The notes under the pieces: generated by a model
The model's input: only the letters and a program-made list of their open reading frames with translations
Databases searched by the model: none
What the model was told of the DNA's origin: nothing
NCBI RefSeq assembly: GCF_000715075.1
Contig: NC_134084.1
Span: forward strand, 1,552,501-1,616,500
DNA length: 64,000 nucleotides
From: Nicotiana tabacum
Lineage: Eukaryota > Streptophyta > Magnoliopsida > Solanales > Solanaceae
Direction: 5' to 3'
Translations under genes and position numbers: made by a program
Shown here: piece after piece, positions 23,584 through 35,017 of the stretch
Layout: the number at the start of each line of letters is the position of its first letter
Position numbering within the stretch: position 1 is the first letter of the stretch

Positions 23584-26202
23584 ATGCCAAGGTCTCGTCG
23601 CATTGATGAGGAGGTTCCTGAGCCGCTCCATCGAACGCAGAACCTCTTTCCGGCAGTAGAGAGGTGGAGAGAGAAGAGGGTGATAGTCCTCTCACAGTGG
23701 AGGCGCTACTACTGAGGCATCCCCTATCTCGAAGTGACTTCCTCAAAGACCCGCCCCTTACTCCAAACCCCATACTCTCTGAGATGAGTCAGACTCCCCT
23801 TGATGCCCTCCGCATAAAATATGGTATCACTGCCCACGTAGAAATGACTCTGGCGGAGGGGGATTATGTTGACGTTCACAAGCCTGGGTACTGTGCCTTT
23901 TATGAATATCCCTCTATGATCGGCTACAGCCTTCTCTCTTCCCTCTAGCGGATGAATTCTGCAGATTCTATCATATTTTCCCGGCTCAACTTTTGCCGTA
24001 CACGCTCAAGGTGCTTCTGCTGCTGACCAAGTACGCGGAATTAGGAGAATGCGACGTCTCTGTTCATCATCTCTTGCATTTATTTTCACCTGGTTTCCTT
24101 AGGGGTACCATGGTGCACTTGAGACTTCGTGGTGCAAAAGAGCTGGTGGTCGGGACGGACGACCATGCGAGCCGTAAATTTTGGCACAAGTACTTTTTCA
24201 TCAAGACCGAGCACATTGCCTCTAACCTTGCCGGATTTCCAGAGCGGTGGAATAAAACTCGTAAGTATCGTTGTTCATTATGTACCTTCCCCCCGGTCCT
24301 CTGTAATTAGCGTAACTTTTGGTTACTTGTTGTTCTGCAGCTATGGGTCATCCGCCCTACCCTATTATGGGTCTCAGGAATTGGGTCACTAACCTGCTGC
24401 CCCATGCAGAGGAAACTCGGACTTGGTCTGCCTTCATACAACGTTATGGCCCCAGGGTTTCTTCAGGTAAATTTCTGCCTTACTAACTCATAGGTCGTGT
24501 GACCCTGCCTAACTGTATGGCCCTCTGTGACGACAGGTCGGGGGGCTTCCAGGCGAAGGGCGCTAGTCCCTGCTTTCAGACGATTCATTGCTACCACGGA
24601 CACGCGATTCATTTTGTGTGAGTCTTTTCGGGGAGGTCATCCTCAACTTCTTCAACAGGGAGACTCGTCTCAGACTGAGGCCATAAGGGAAAAGGCCTCG
24701 TTGGCACCGGCCCCGTATCCTGTTGATGAATCTTCTAATGGCGACGAGCCGTTAGAGAGAAAAAGGAGAAGGTTGGAGCTGGGAAAGGGCGTGGCCACTG
24801 AGGCCGATGGAAGTGGGGCATCTCAGATGGCCCCGGTGCCCATGTTTATGGCCGATGCTAGTTTTTAGGGAGGTCTCCTCGAATGGAGAGAGTTGGCCCG
24901 AGAGCCGGTTCAGTGCGTTCCGCTGAAGGGGGCGCGTTGTCCAATGTCTGAGGACCTCGTGTCGAGGAGGACAGATCGGGCTCAGATGTCGTTCCGGAGG
25001 ACGTCGATGAATTTTTGGGTCGCCATACCTATGTGAAGGTGAGGATGGACGGATCCGACCATCATGTGGTAATTTCGGGGAGTTACAACTTGCTGCTAAT
25101 AGCAAGCAGGTTGCGTCGGCCCTTGCTCTTTTATGCGCCGCTCCTGAAAATGAGATGCTTGGGACGATGAGTGATGCGGAATTATCTCGGAGGGTCGCCG
25201 GTATGGCCTTGCAGGTATGTTTCTTCTTTTCCTTGTGTCGTAGAGTTGGTGTGGCAATGTTATCTATTTACTCTTAACTCAACTCCTCTCTTTTGTTAGA
25301 CCCTCGTCATGGAGGTGGAGAGAGAGCGTCGTGAATGGAGAAGGACGTGCCTCTATAAGAAGTTGTCGTCGAAATACCATCAATATCGTGCTAAGCATTG
25401 GGCGATGTCCGATATCTATCATCAGGATCCCGAGTTCCAGGTGTTCCGTGAGGGACTTAAGCAACGGGATGACCAATTGAAGCGCAGGGTAGAGGAGCTG
25501 AAGGAGAGGGACGAGGAGCTTGAGAGGGCTATCGCCCGTAATAGTGAATTAGAGGCCCTTCTTAAGGCGAAGGAGGACGAGATTGAGTTGAGTTAGGGGG
25601 TAACGGCTGAGAACGCCGATTTACAGCTGAAGATGGCTAGCTTGACCGCTGAGTTAGATGCTAAGGCAGTGGAGGCCAACGGACTTAAGGGCGAGTTGAA
25701 CGCCAGTGCCGATAAGTTGGTCGCTGCCATTTCTGAGACGGTCTTTTTGGAGGATGCCCTCCGCCTATCTAGGTTGGAACTTACGAGGGAGAGGGAAAAC
25801 TCCGGTCGTCAAATTGCGGGATTTGAAGGGAGTGTTAGGGAGTTAGAGGTGGACTTAGCCGCATTGCAAGGGCAGATGGCTTCGCTGAGGTCGAAGGAGG
25901 TAAACCGTCGTTCCCAGCCCTCAACGTCTCGTCCTTTAGCTGGTTAGAGCTCACCTCGTCGCTTGTACAAGTTATGGGTCCATGCAGAGGCTCGGCTCGA
26001 TGTGTATAAGGCTTTTCATACCGAGGGCCGGGCGACGGAAGCGGAGGTTCAGGCGGTGCATGTTGAAGTGCGTGTAGCCCGTGAGTCGTATGGGTGCGAC
26101 CCTCTTACTCCCGACGGGGAAGGTGTCAATTCTGATGATGCAAATCACCTTACTTCAAATTCGTGGTATGAATATGCCTACCCCGCTGGGGATGATATGT
26201 AG
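23584..26202 (+). pseudogene. antisense, intron-containing extra gene carried by the Tat element
   Basis: Runs opposite to gag-pol, between integrase and the 3' LTR. After a TATA box the ATG at 23584 opens MPRSRRIDEEVPEP. The protein then shifts frame near 23664 and 23945 and reads on to 24260. Clean splice pairs follow: introns 24261-24340, 24467-24536 and 25215-25299, all GT...AG. The last exon from 25300 is a long charged coiled coil rich in Glu, Lys and Leu (ELKERDEELERAIARN). It has premature stops near 25596 and 25947 and ends GDDM at 26202. The N-terminal part (FLRGTMVHLRLRG, FPERWNKT) resembles the plant-transposon proteins often annotated in Tat-type elements. Function is unknown. 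This copy is broken. Confidence 0.65.
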
Positions 26203-26359
26203 TTTTAGTTTGTACTACATATTTTGCTTGAGAATTTTGGCACGGGCCGTGCTAGGACCTGTTCGTAGGGGCAAATGTAAATGATATTTTTGTGGTAATA
26301 TAAACTTTAATTTTTGTCAGTTTTTCTGTTTGTCGTTTCTTTTTTTGTTTGTTGCATGA

Positions 26360-27770
26360 CACTTGGGCATCTATTGGGATGTTGCTTCGATTATCATCGA
26401 AGTAGAATCCCATCATAGCTCGGTCGAGGTCGAACTGATGTTTACGATGGCCTTGGCCATTGGGGTGTTACTTCGACTTGTCGGAGTAATATCCCATCGT
26501 AGTTCGAACGAGGTCGAACTAATGTCGATGGACTTGGCCATTAGGATGTTGCTTCGACTGTCGATGTAGTATCCCGTCGTGGTTCGAATAAGGTCGAACT
26601 AATATCGATGGACTTGGCCATTAGGATGTTGCTTCGACTGTCGTCGAAGTGGTATCCTGTCGAGGTTCGAACAAGTCGAACTAATGTCGATGGTCTTAGC
26701 CATTGGGGTGTTGCTTCGACTTGTCGGAGTAATATCCCGTCGTGGTTCGAACGAGGTCGAACTAATGTCGATGGCCTTGGCCTTTGGGGTATCCCGTCGT
26801 GGTTCGAACGAGGTCGAACTAATGTCGATGGACTTTGCCATTAGGATGTTGCTTCGACTATCGATGTAGTATCCTATCGTGGTTCGAATGAGGTCGAACT
26901 AATGTCGATGGACTTAGCCATTAGGATGTTGCTTTGACTATCGTCGAAGTGGTATCCCGTCGAGGTTCGAACGAGTCGAACTAATGTCGATGGTCTTGGC
27001 CATTGGGGTGTTGCTTCAACTTGTCGGAGTAATATCCCGTCGTGGTTCGAATGAGGTCGAACTAATGTCGATCGCCTTGGCTATTGGGGTATCCCGTCGT
27101 GGTTCGAACGAGGTCGAACTAATATCGATGGACTTGGCCATTAGGATGTTGCTTCGACTGTCGATGTAGTATCCCATCGTGGTTCGAATGAGGTCGAACT
27201 AATGTCGATGGACTTGGCCATTAGGATGTTGCTTCGACTGTCGTCGAAGTGGTATCCCGTCGAGGTTCGAATGAGTCGAACTAATGTCGATGGTCTTGGC
27301 TATTGGGGTGTTGCTTCGACTAGTCGGAGTAATATCCCGTCGTGGTTCGAACGAGGTCGAACTAATGTCGATGGCCTTGGCCATTAGGATGTTGCTTCGA
27401 CTGTCGAAGTAGTATCCCGTCGTGGTTCGAACGAGGTCGAACTAATGTCGATGGCCTTGGCCTTTAGGATGTTGCTTCGACTGTCATCGAAGTGGTATCC
27501 TGTCATGGTTCGAACTAATGTCGATGGCCTTGGCCATTAGGATGTTGCTTCGATTGTCGAAGTAGTATCCGTGGTTCGAACGAGGTCGAACTAATGTTGA
27601 TGGCCTGGGCTATTAGGATGTTGCTTCGATTGTCGAAGTAGTATCCCGTCGTGGTTCGAACGAGGTTGAACTAATGTTGATGGCCTTGGCCATTAGGATG
27701 TTGCTTCGACTGTCGAAGTAGAATCCCGTCGTGGTTCGAACGAGGTCGAACTAATGTCGATTAGTGGAGA
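26360..27770. repeat. tandem array of about 80 bp units with about 300 bp higher order
   Basis: The basic unit contains 'ggttcgaacgaggtcgaact', 'aatgtcgatggNcttggcc' and 'attaggatgttgcttcgac'. Four variants recur in order: 'tcgatgtagtatcc' (about 26560, 26862, 27160), 'tcgtcgaagtggtatcc' (26640, 26942, 27241), 'tgtcggagtaatatcc' (26724, 27024, 27325) and a short form lacking about 24 bp. This gives a higher-order period near 300 bp. It is dense in CG and TCGA. Open frames across it are by-products of periodicity. Confidence 0.9.
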
Positions 27771-27771
27771 T

Positions 27772-27925
27772 TTGATTCTGTACATACAATGGCGATTTGA
27801 TTTCATACATACGATGGAGATTACAATGGCGATTTGATTTCATACATACGATGGCGATTACAATGGCGATTTGATTTCATACATACGATGGCGATTTGAT
27901 TTCATACATACGATGGCGATTTGAT
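27772..27925. repeat. second minisatellite (about 25-40 bp units)
   Basis: Repeats of 'gatttgatttcatacatac' with 'gatggcgatt' or 'acaatggcgatt', about five units, directly abutting the 80 bp array. Confidence 0.85.
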
Positions 27926-28230
27926 TGTGTAGTCCCTTTATCACTTCGCCCCGGAGATTGTATCGATGGGCCGAGGTGATGAACAACGTTCTGATCCACG
28001 GGGCATCCCCTTTGCCTCCTCGTTAAAAACCTCCTCGGGAAAACCCGATTGGGACAAAACCCGGGTGAGGGAAAAAGAGTACAACTTAGGTGACGCCTTT
28101 CAGAAGTGAAAATACTTGAGGTGGGCGACGTTCCAGTTATTTTAGAGTAGTTTTCCCTCCATTGTTTCTAGTTGGAATGCCCCTTTGTTTGCTACTGCTA
28201 TGATTTTATACGGTTTGTCCCAGTTTGTTC
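27926..28230. other. spacer between tandem repeats and integrase of the Tat element
   Basis: No ORF. It contains phrases such as 'gcctcctcgttaaaaacctc' and 'gggaaaacccgattggg', possibly the 3' flank of the antisense gene. Confidence 0.4.
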
Positions 28231-29200
28231 CTAACTTTCCTTCATTTGGATTCTTTGATGCCTGTGTTTTGTCCTTGAGGACGTAATCGCCACTTTGAGT
28301 GATCGTACCTTGGCTTTCTTGTTGTAGTATCTTTCTACTTGCTGCTTCTGGGCTACCATTCTTATGTGGGCTATGTCTCTTCGTTTTTCTACTTCGTCTA
28401 AGTCTTGTAGCCTACTTTCATCATTATTTTCCCAACTTACGTTGGAGTATCTCAGGCTAGGTTCCCCGACCTTAACGGGTATGACTACGTCGGTCCTGTA
28501 GACCAGTAAGTATGGCGTTTCTCCCATGTTGGATTTCGGCATAGTACGGTATGCCTATAACACTTCAGGTAGTAGTTCGGGCCATGGCCCTTTAGCTTTC
28601 TCGAACTTCTTTTTCAATATGTTGAGTATCACTTTGTTGGAGGATTTGGCTTGGCCGTTGGTGGGAGGATGATATGGCGTGGAGAGTATCTGTTTGATGT
28701 GCCATTTTTTGAAGAATTCAGTCGTTCTTTTTCCAATGAATTGAGGTCCGTTGTCGCAACTGATTTCCTTGGGGATGCCGAAACGACATATAATATTTTT
28801 TCAAATGAAGGCGATGACTTCCTGCTCACGTATCTTAGTGTATGTACCTGCTTCCACCCATTTAGAGAAGTAGTCAGTTAAAACCAAAAGGAAGCGTACC
28901 TTGCCGCGTCCTGCTGGGAGGGGGCCGACAATGTCCATTCCCCATTTTATGAATGGCCAGGGCGAAATGACGGAATGGAGGAGTTCTCCTACTTGATGTA
29001 TCATGGGGGTGTAGTGTTGACATTGCTCTCATCTTTGGACATAATTTGCGGCTTCTTTTTTCATGGTGGGCCAGTAATAATCAGCGCGGATGAGGCATCG
29101 AACGAGGGTGCGGTTTCCCGTGTGGGCACCATAGTGCCCTTCGTGTACTTCTTATAGTACCCATCTCATTTGATGTGGTCCAAGACATTTAGCCAGAGGG
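28231..29200 (-). pseudogene. Tat integrase (broken)
   Basis: The minus strand encodes the catalytic core FIKWGMDIVGPLPAGRGK and LLVLTDYFSKWVEA, then in another frame FGIPKEISCDNGPQF and PYHPPTNGQAKS. The C-terminal part is AYRTMPKSNMGETPYLLVY. Asp, Asp and Glu positions of the DDE core can be traced across at least two frameshifts. An intact enzyme would insert the cDNA into the genome. Confidence 0.8.
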
Positions 29201-29392
29201 CCGCCGAACGTTCTTTTGTAGAGATCATTGTTTATTAGGCTATATCGGGCTTCCTGTACCCGGAGTTTTTTGGCCTCCTTCTTGTCTTGTAGAAGTGTTC
29301 CATCCTGCAAATATGCTACGAAGCGGTTATGCCAGTCCTAAGTTAAATTTATAGAATGTACCTCAACGTGGTCGATTGCAGAATGAAGGAGT

Positions 29393-29716
29393 GTGACCAC
29401 ATTCTCTTTGTTGATATTCTTGGTGGCCGCAGCCAGTTTATCAAGGCCATCTGCTTCGATGTTCTGTGCCTTGGGTATCTGGTCGAGGCGACACTCGTCA
29501 AACTCTGGTAGTAGCTTGTGGATTTCTGACTGGTACCTTTGTAGCCTCTATTCTTTGATCTGGAAAGTCCCGATGACCTGGTTCACCACGAGTTGGGAGT
29601 CGCAGTGGAGGACAATTCATCGGGAACCATATTTGAGAGGCAGCTTCAATCTTGCAATCATAGCTTCGTACTCGGCCTTGTTGTTAGTCATCTTGGGGCA
29701 TCGTATGGACTGGCGA
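29393..29716 (-). pseudogene. second (Tat-type) RNase H domain, broken
   Basis: Minus-strand reading LEVPTGELIRQSIRCPKMTN followed by NKAEYEAMIARLKL, then a stop and LHCDSQLVVNQVIG, ending QNIEADGLDKLAAA. The NKAEYEA and D-S-Q-L motifs are RNase H hallmarks. A second RNase H after the ordinary one marks the Tat lineage. Confidence 0.75.
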
Positions 29717-29717
29717 A

Positions 29718-30419
29718 TCAATTCGCCCGTAGGGACCTCGAGGACGAGTCCCAGTCCCGATCCCGAGGCATTGGAGGCGCTATTGGTGTAGAGGACCCAG
29801 AGGTCGGTGTGTGTGGAGGCAAGAGCGCTTCTTGTTCTGCCTCGGGCAATATCTCCGTGCTGAAATCAATGAAAAAGTCTGCGAGCACCTGCGACTTAAT
29901 GGCAATTCGCAGTTGATATGTTATATCTTGCTCGCTTAATTCTATGGCCCATTTGGTGAGTCTATCCGATAGTTCGGGTTTGTGCAGGATACCTCTTAGG
30001 GGGAAGGTCGTTACTACTTTTATGGGGTGGCATTGAAAATACGGTCTAAGCTTTCGCGAAGCTACGGCCAGCGCCAGAGCTAACTTTTCAAGGTGAAGGT
30101 ACCTTGTCTCGACATCGATGAGAGTTTTACTGATATAATAAATTGGAGATTGCGTACCTTTATTTTCACGGACCAAGACTGCACTTACCGCAACTTCGGA
30201 GACTGCCAAGTACATGAGCAGACACTCACCTGGATCCGTTTTGATGAGCAATGACGGCGAAAACAGATATGCTTTTAATTTTCTCAGGGCGTCGACACAA
30301 TCCTCGTTCCATTGCAGCCCGTGGTCTTTTCTCAGCACATTGAAGAACTTGTGGCATCTATCCGAGGATCGTGAAATGAACCTTGATAAGGCGGCTATTT
30401 TCCCCGTTAATTTCTGCAC
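29718..30419 (-). pseudogene. Tat RNase H domain and connection
   Basis: A 233-codon frame with ALSRFISRSSDRCHKFF, the RT-RNase H connection, and PIYYISKTLIDVETRYLHLE of gypsy RNase H. It ends in a Pro/Ser-rich linker. In an active element it would degrade the RNA of RNA:DNA hybrids. Confidence 0.8.
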
Positions 30420-31391
30420 CTACTTTTTGCTGGTCAGTACCTCTAGTATCGCGTCAATGGCTTTGATTTGATTCGGGTTGATTTCGATTCCTCTCTGTGA
30501 CACAAGGAAACCTAGGAATTTTCCTGAGGCCACGCCGAAGGCGCACTTCTCCGGATTCAATTTCATCCCTTGCTGCCTCAATATCTCGAAGGCTTCTTTT
30601 AAATGGCTAATGTGATCTTCCTTCTTGGTCGACTTTACTAGCATATCGTTGACATAGACCTCCATGGTCTTGCCGAGATATTCTTTGAACATTTTGGTAA
30701 CTAACCTCTGGTAAGTGGCCTCTACGTTCTTGAGTCCGAACGGCATCACTTTATAGCAATAAGTCCCTTGGTGAGTGATGGACGTCGTTTTTTATTGATC
30801 CTCTTCGGCCATTAGAATTTGGTTGTATCCGGAGTAGGCATCCAAGAAACTCAGCAGTTCATGCCCCGCCGTCGCATCGATCAGCTGGTTGATATGGGGT
30901 AACGGGAAGGAGTCTTTAGGGCATGCTTTGTTCCGATCGGTGAAGTCCACACACATTCGCCATTTCTCGTCCTTTGTTTTGACCATGACTACATTGGTGA
31001 CTCATTAGGGTAATTTTAATTCTCTGATGGAACCGTTGGCGAGTAATTTATCCACCTCCTCGCTGACCGCTTCATTGATTGCAGCATTGAACTTTCTCCT
31101 CATCTGTCGTACCGATGGATAAAGTAGATCGACATTCAGCCTATGAGTGGTGATGTCCTTTGGGATTCCTGGCATATCTGAATGAAAAAAGGCAAATAGA
31201 TCGGCATTGTTAGTTAAAAATTCACGATACTTACCTGGCTCTGAGAGGTTATGCCCTATGTAAGCCTTTTTTGTGTTGTCGGCGTTGTCCAATTGGACTG
31301 GGTCGAGGTCCTCTATAGTTGCCTTGCAAGTTTCTACGATGTCTGGGTCTTTGATGGCCTCTATTGGTGGGTCGGGTTTGGTTCTCGACAT
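30420..31391 (-). pseudogene. Tat reverse transcriptase with altered catalytic motif
   Basis: Palm and finger motifs on the minus strand: WRMCVDFTDRNKACPKDSFP, FLDAYSGYNQI, then MMPFGLKNVEATYQRLV. The usual YxDD box reads YVND (about 30645), so a catalytic Asp is Asn. Stops separate 31005-31391, 30792-30986 and 30420-30749. Together with the missing Asp this copy cannot be active. Confidence 0.85.
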
Positions 31392-31607
31392 GGCTGATTG
31401 TTATGCCTGCGCACTTGCACCTTTCAGTTGTTTGGTGTGCGTGCAATCTTGGGTGATCCGATAGCATTCCCGGACGGTGCGTGGCTCGCCTCGGATGCTG
31501 AATATTCCCCACGGGGTGGGAAATTTGACCACTTGATAGAAGCTTGAGGGGACGACTCGTATGGTGTGTATCCATGGGCGCCCTATGATGGCGTTATAGA
31601 CTGTTTC

Positions 31608-32015
31608 CTAGTTCATGACGTGGAATGTTGTTTCCAGCGTGGCTCCCCCTGCTAGGACAGGTAGCATTATTTTCCCGGACGTCCGCTCTACTGCATTGTT
31701 AAAACCCATTAGTGTTATGCAACACGGTATTATTTTATCCTCGAGCCTCATTTGTATGAGAACTCTCAGGTGAACGATACATGCGCCGCTTCCGTCTTCT
31801 ACCATGATTCTTTTTACATCGGTATTAGCGATGCATAAAGTTATAACCAAAGCGTCATAGTGAGGGAAAGATAAACCGTCAGCATCGGACTTATCAAAGA
31901 TGATACTGTCTTCGAAGTCGTCATATCGTTCGTAGGCAACCGTCCATTTGAGTTTGTGCGTGGTTGTGAACTTTACATGGTTCATTACCGTGTCGTTGCC
32001 GCCTCCAATGATCAT
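31608..32015 (-). pseudogene. Tat aspartic protease region
   Basis: A 135-codon frame with LIIFDKSDADGLSFPHYDAL-type Tat protease context and VEDGSGACIV where the active-site D-[ST/G]-G-[SG] is expected. It seems to carry a substituted catalytic position (Glu-Asp instead of Asp-Gly/Thr). It would normally process the polyprotein. Confidence 0.65.
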
Positions 32016-32054
32016 CTATATGGTGCGTGCTGGCGATGGTGGCTTTGGAGGTCT

Positions 32055-33632
32055 TTAAGATGGATCACGTCCTCTGGCAAAGTTGGCCCTTCCTTTGTCA
32101 CTGAGTAGTTCTTTCAGGTACCCCTGGTTCAACATCCTAACTACTTCTTGGCGTAGAACTATGCAATCCTCGGTCTTATTTCCTCTTTCTTGGTGGAATT
32201 CGCAGAGAACATTGGACCTTCTGGTGCTCGGGTCCGATTTCATCTTTTGTGGCCATTGTACCTTCGTGCCCAGCTTCTCCAGTGCATACACTATCTCTAA
32301 AGGGAAAACACAAAAATTATGAGCAGATAGTAGTGGAGGCATACCTCTTTCATTTTGGAGGCACGCAGTGTGCCGTTGCAAGGCTTCTGCGTGTCGTGGA
32401 GGGGGCACGTTGGATGTTCGAATATAGGGCTGATTCCTTTCTCGGTTGAAGCGTGGTGGTTGGTCTCTTCGCCCGTCATTACGTCGATCTCTCCTTACCT
32501 CGGTCTGAACTGACGTTAATCGCTGAATTGGGCCATTCAGATCATCCTCATCTGCTCTTACCTCAGCACAATAGGCATTATGGATCTCTTCCCACATGGT
32601 GGGGGATACTTCATGAGTCTGCTAAGCAATTTTTTGATTGCCTTCAATCTGTTCCTGTTTAACCCATTCTGAAAGGCTGCCATTGCCATTCCTTCTAATA
32701 CGTTTGGGAGGCTCATCCTTACTCTGTTGAATCGAGCCAAGAAATCCCGAAGTCCTTCGCCCGTCGTTTGCTTGATCGCGAAGATATCATTGACCCTAGC
32801 TTCAGCCTTCTTCACCCCTGCATGAACGGTGGCGAACTTATCCGCCATCTCTTCAAATGTTGATATTGATCGTGCTGGTAGCTGGGAATACCATGCCAGT
32901 GCTCCCCCGTCAAAGTCTCGCCAAACATTTTTAACAACACAGATGGTACTTGCTCCTTTGACAGGTCATTGCCTTTTACCGCAGTAATATAATGGATTAG
33001 ATGATCCTCCGGGTCTATGGTCCCGTCGTATATTTTCAGGTATGGCGGCATCTTGAATGTTTTTGGAATAGGATGAGGGGCATCCCCTTCGCTGTATGGC
33101 TGTTCGACGAATCGGCCCACATCACATTTTGGCAATAGCTTAGGGGCACCTGGTATTTTGTCAACTCTTTCCTGATGCTCCTTCATTTGATCTCAGAGCG
33201 TCTTGTTCTTGTTTTCCATCTCTTCCATTTTCTTTAAGATGGTTACGACTGCATCACCACCTGCATCATCTATAGTACGGGTGCTGCCCGTTCGTGTAGT
33301 GCTTGGTTCGCTGACAGTAACTGTGATTTCCATAGGTGGTAGGTCTTCGACATTTCCCTGAGGGTTTTTTCGAGCATGTCGCTCAGAGCACTTGTCAACC
33401 TTTCCTCTAGAAGTTTTTTGACTGCTGGTGGAGTTTCTCCTATCGTGGATGTGGCGGCTCTCCTTTCGTGCATGATCATTAGATCCCCGTGTGGATAAGG
33501 TGAGATCTCCCCCTCCGGTGCAACCCCTGGTGTTGTATTCTCGATGTCTTCTCTACCAGCTTCATTAAGGGAGTTCAGGAGGTTGTTTGAGACATCTGCT
33601 ATCATCTTCGACCTCGCTTCTTTCTCCGCCAT
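32055..33632 (-). pseudogene. Tat gag (broken into frames)
   Basis: Minus-strand pieces 33270-33632, 32812-33186, 32558-32848 and 32055-32597. The capsid core is seen as YDGTIDPEDHLIHYITAV and LRDFLARFNRVRMSL. The C-terminal finger-like motif CEFHQERGNKTEDC (C-x2-H-x4-[H/N]-x4-C) has Asn where His is common. It would form the particle shell. Confidence 0.8.
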
Positions 33633-33714
33633 TGTTGGTTTTTATGGGGTTTGAAGAACAGTGATTGTCGTGCTCAAGAACCTAGATGATAACTATGATT
33701 TCAGCTATGGAAAT

Positions 33715-33732
33715 CCCCACAGACGACGCCAA
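33715..33732 (-). other. primer-binding site of the Tat element
   Basis: Two to three bases inside the 5' LTR the minus strand reads TGGCGTCGTCTGTGGGGA. It resembles the tRNA-primed PBS of Tat elements, which usually begins TGGCGCCG. Confidence 0.6.
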
Positions 33733-33734
33733 AT

Positions 33735-34119
33735 TATTTGACTCAAAAGATTTCGAACTGTTTTTAATCAAATCAATCAATGATGAAGGGATAAATCGTA
33801 GCCGAAGATAATAAACTCTAGGATGACAATAGTAGAGAGATGATAATAGTTCAAGGCCAGTGGTTCTTTCTCCCAAATCCCCCTTTTACAAGACTTTCAC
33901 CATTCTTATATACTGAGGGGTTTTCCCATAATCGTATGGACAACAAATTAAGAAATATCTAATGAATATTCCCTAGGTCACCTAACATGCCGAATCTACT
34001 ACCGTTGTGGTGGTATCTCTCCTCCCTTTACAGGGTTGTATCCCTTTGTCGACTCATAGGTTTTTGGTCGTTTGTCGTACCCACCATAGGTCATGGTCGA
34101 TCAAAATCAGACCCATACA
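33735..34119 (-). repeat. 5' LTR of the Tat element
   Basis: Matches the left LTR over its full length with about two dozen differences. The inner tip has TG to TA decay (plus-strand TATTTGACTC against TGTTTGACTC). Confidence 0.92.
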
Positions 34120-34584
34120 TATTGCACCACAATGAAGAATATTTTCAGCATTTTTTGGACCTAAAGTTGATATCTTGACCGGAGATGAAGACTATCAAAC
34201 TTTAGGTCCACTATTAATTATACACTCAAAATATTTTCCTAAAAGGAAAAAAAGCAGACGATGTTGCAAGGAAAACAACAGACAAGTTAACTACAAGGCT
34301 TTGTTTCAATTCTTTAAAGCCATATTGAACAAAAACTTTTAGAAATGTTAGTTACTAAACAGAGTGGACACACCCTTTAGACTTCAATGAATAAATACAC
34401 CCTTTAGGTTTTAAATCAGTTCTCTTCTTGTCCTTCTTTGTTTCCTTTAAATATTATTCTTAATATATTAATTATTGTTAAATATATTTCTCCTTAACAT
34501 AATTTTAAGAAGTCCAAATATAATAGAATACCTGAACTCCTTCCTCTATTTCTTTAGGACTAGCTAGTCAAATGTAAACAATCC
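34120..34584. other. no gene recognised
   Basis: AT-rich DNA. A phrase near 34406 ('ttaaatcagttctcttctt') recurs near 48086, suggesting it belongs to the duplicated SWEET flank. Confidence 0.35.
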
Positions 34585-34745
34585 AAGTATTCAAAGAATA
34601 GGGGAAGCATACATCAAAATATTTTTCACTACAGGAATACTATCCACAATTCTAGACTACCATTTTTGTGAGTATGAACCACTGTTGAGGTTGGAATGGC
34701 AAGTGAAATTATGAAGACGACTTCACCTAAGATATGACCTATCCT
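34585..34745 (-). pseudogene. SWEET transporter exon fragment (A)
   Basis: The minus strand reads GHILGEVVFIISLAIPTSTV and VHTHKNGS, then after a frameshift VVKNILMYASPI. This matches the exon at about 45.55-45.70 kb (LGEVVFFISLTILVSVIHTH...NILMYASPMTIM). No other exon is attached, so it is a relic. Confidence 0.7.
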
Positions 34746-35017
34746 GGCATGTGATGCCTGTGATAAGTGCAATTTTTCTAGGTGTTGGTGAACTGGTGAT
34801 GCATTCTGGATTTTGGATAGGCTTAGTGGTGGAGTTTCCACTTTGAACGACCATCTTTGAAGAACAGATATTGATTGATTGAAGTATTCACTCTTCAAAT
34901 ACAAGGTAAGCCAACCCGTAGAAAGAAAGTGTAAGCAAAAATTCTATTCTTGTACTGTCCAGTCTAAAAAATGTACCCAAGAATGGAACTTTATATAGCT
35001 GCCTCGTTGGGATTAAT

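Larger units (their letters stand above)
22751..34119 (-). mobile_element. full-length Tat-lineage Ty3/gypsy retrotransposon (11.4 kb)
   Basis: Two LTRs of about 385 bp in direct orientation bound it, with the target duplication TATTG at 22746-22750 and 34120-34124. On the minus strand the order is 5' LTR, primer-binding site, gag, protease, RT, RNase H, a second RNase H, integrase, a long non-coding/antisense region, then 3' LTR. Dual RNase H and a gag with a CEFH...H...C finger point to the Tat lineage. All ORFs are broken by stops or frameshifts, so this copy is dead. The LTRs differ at roughly 20-25 positions by eye (about 94% identical), so the insertion is not recent. Confidence 0.92.

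Noticed and set aside
26599..27387. Several long ORFs on both strands in the tandem array
   Set aside because: They arise because the repeat period leaves frames open. The proteins are simple repeats with no domain.
26360..27770. CRISPR-like spacing
   Set aside because: The units are contiguous diverged repeats without unique spacers, in a plant nuclear retroelement.
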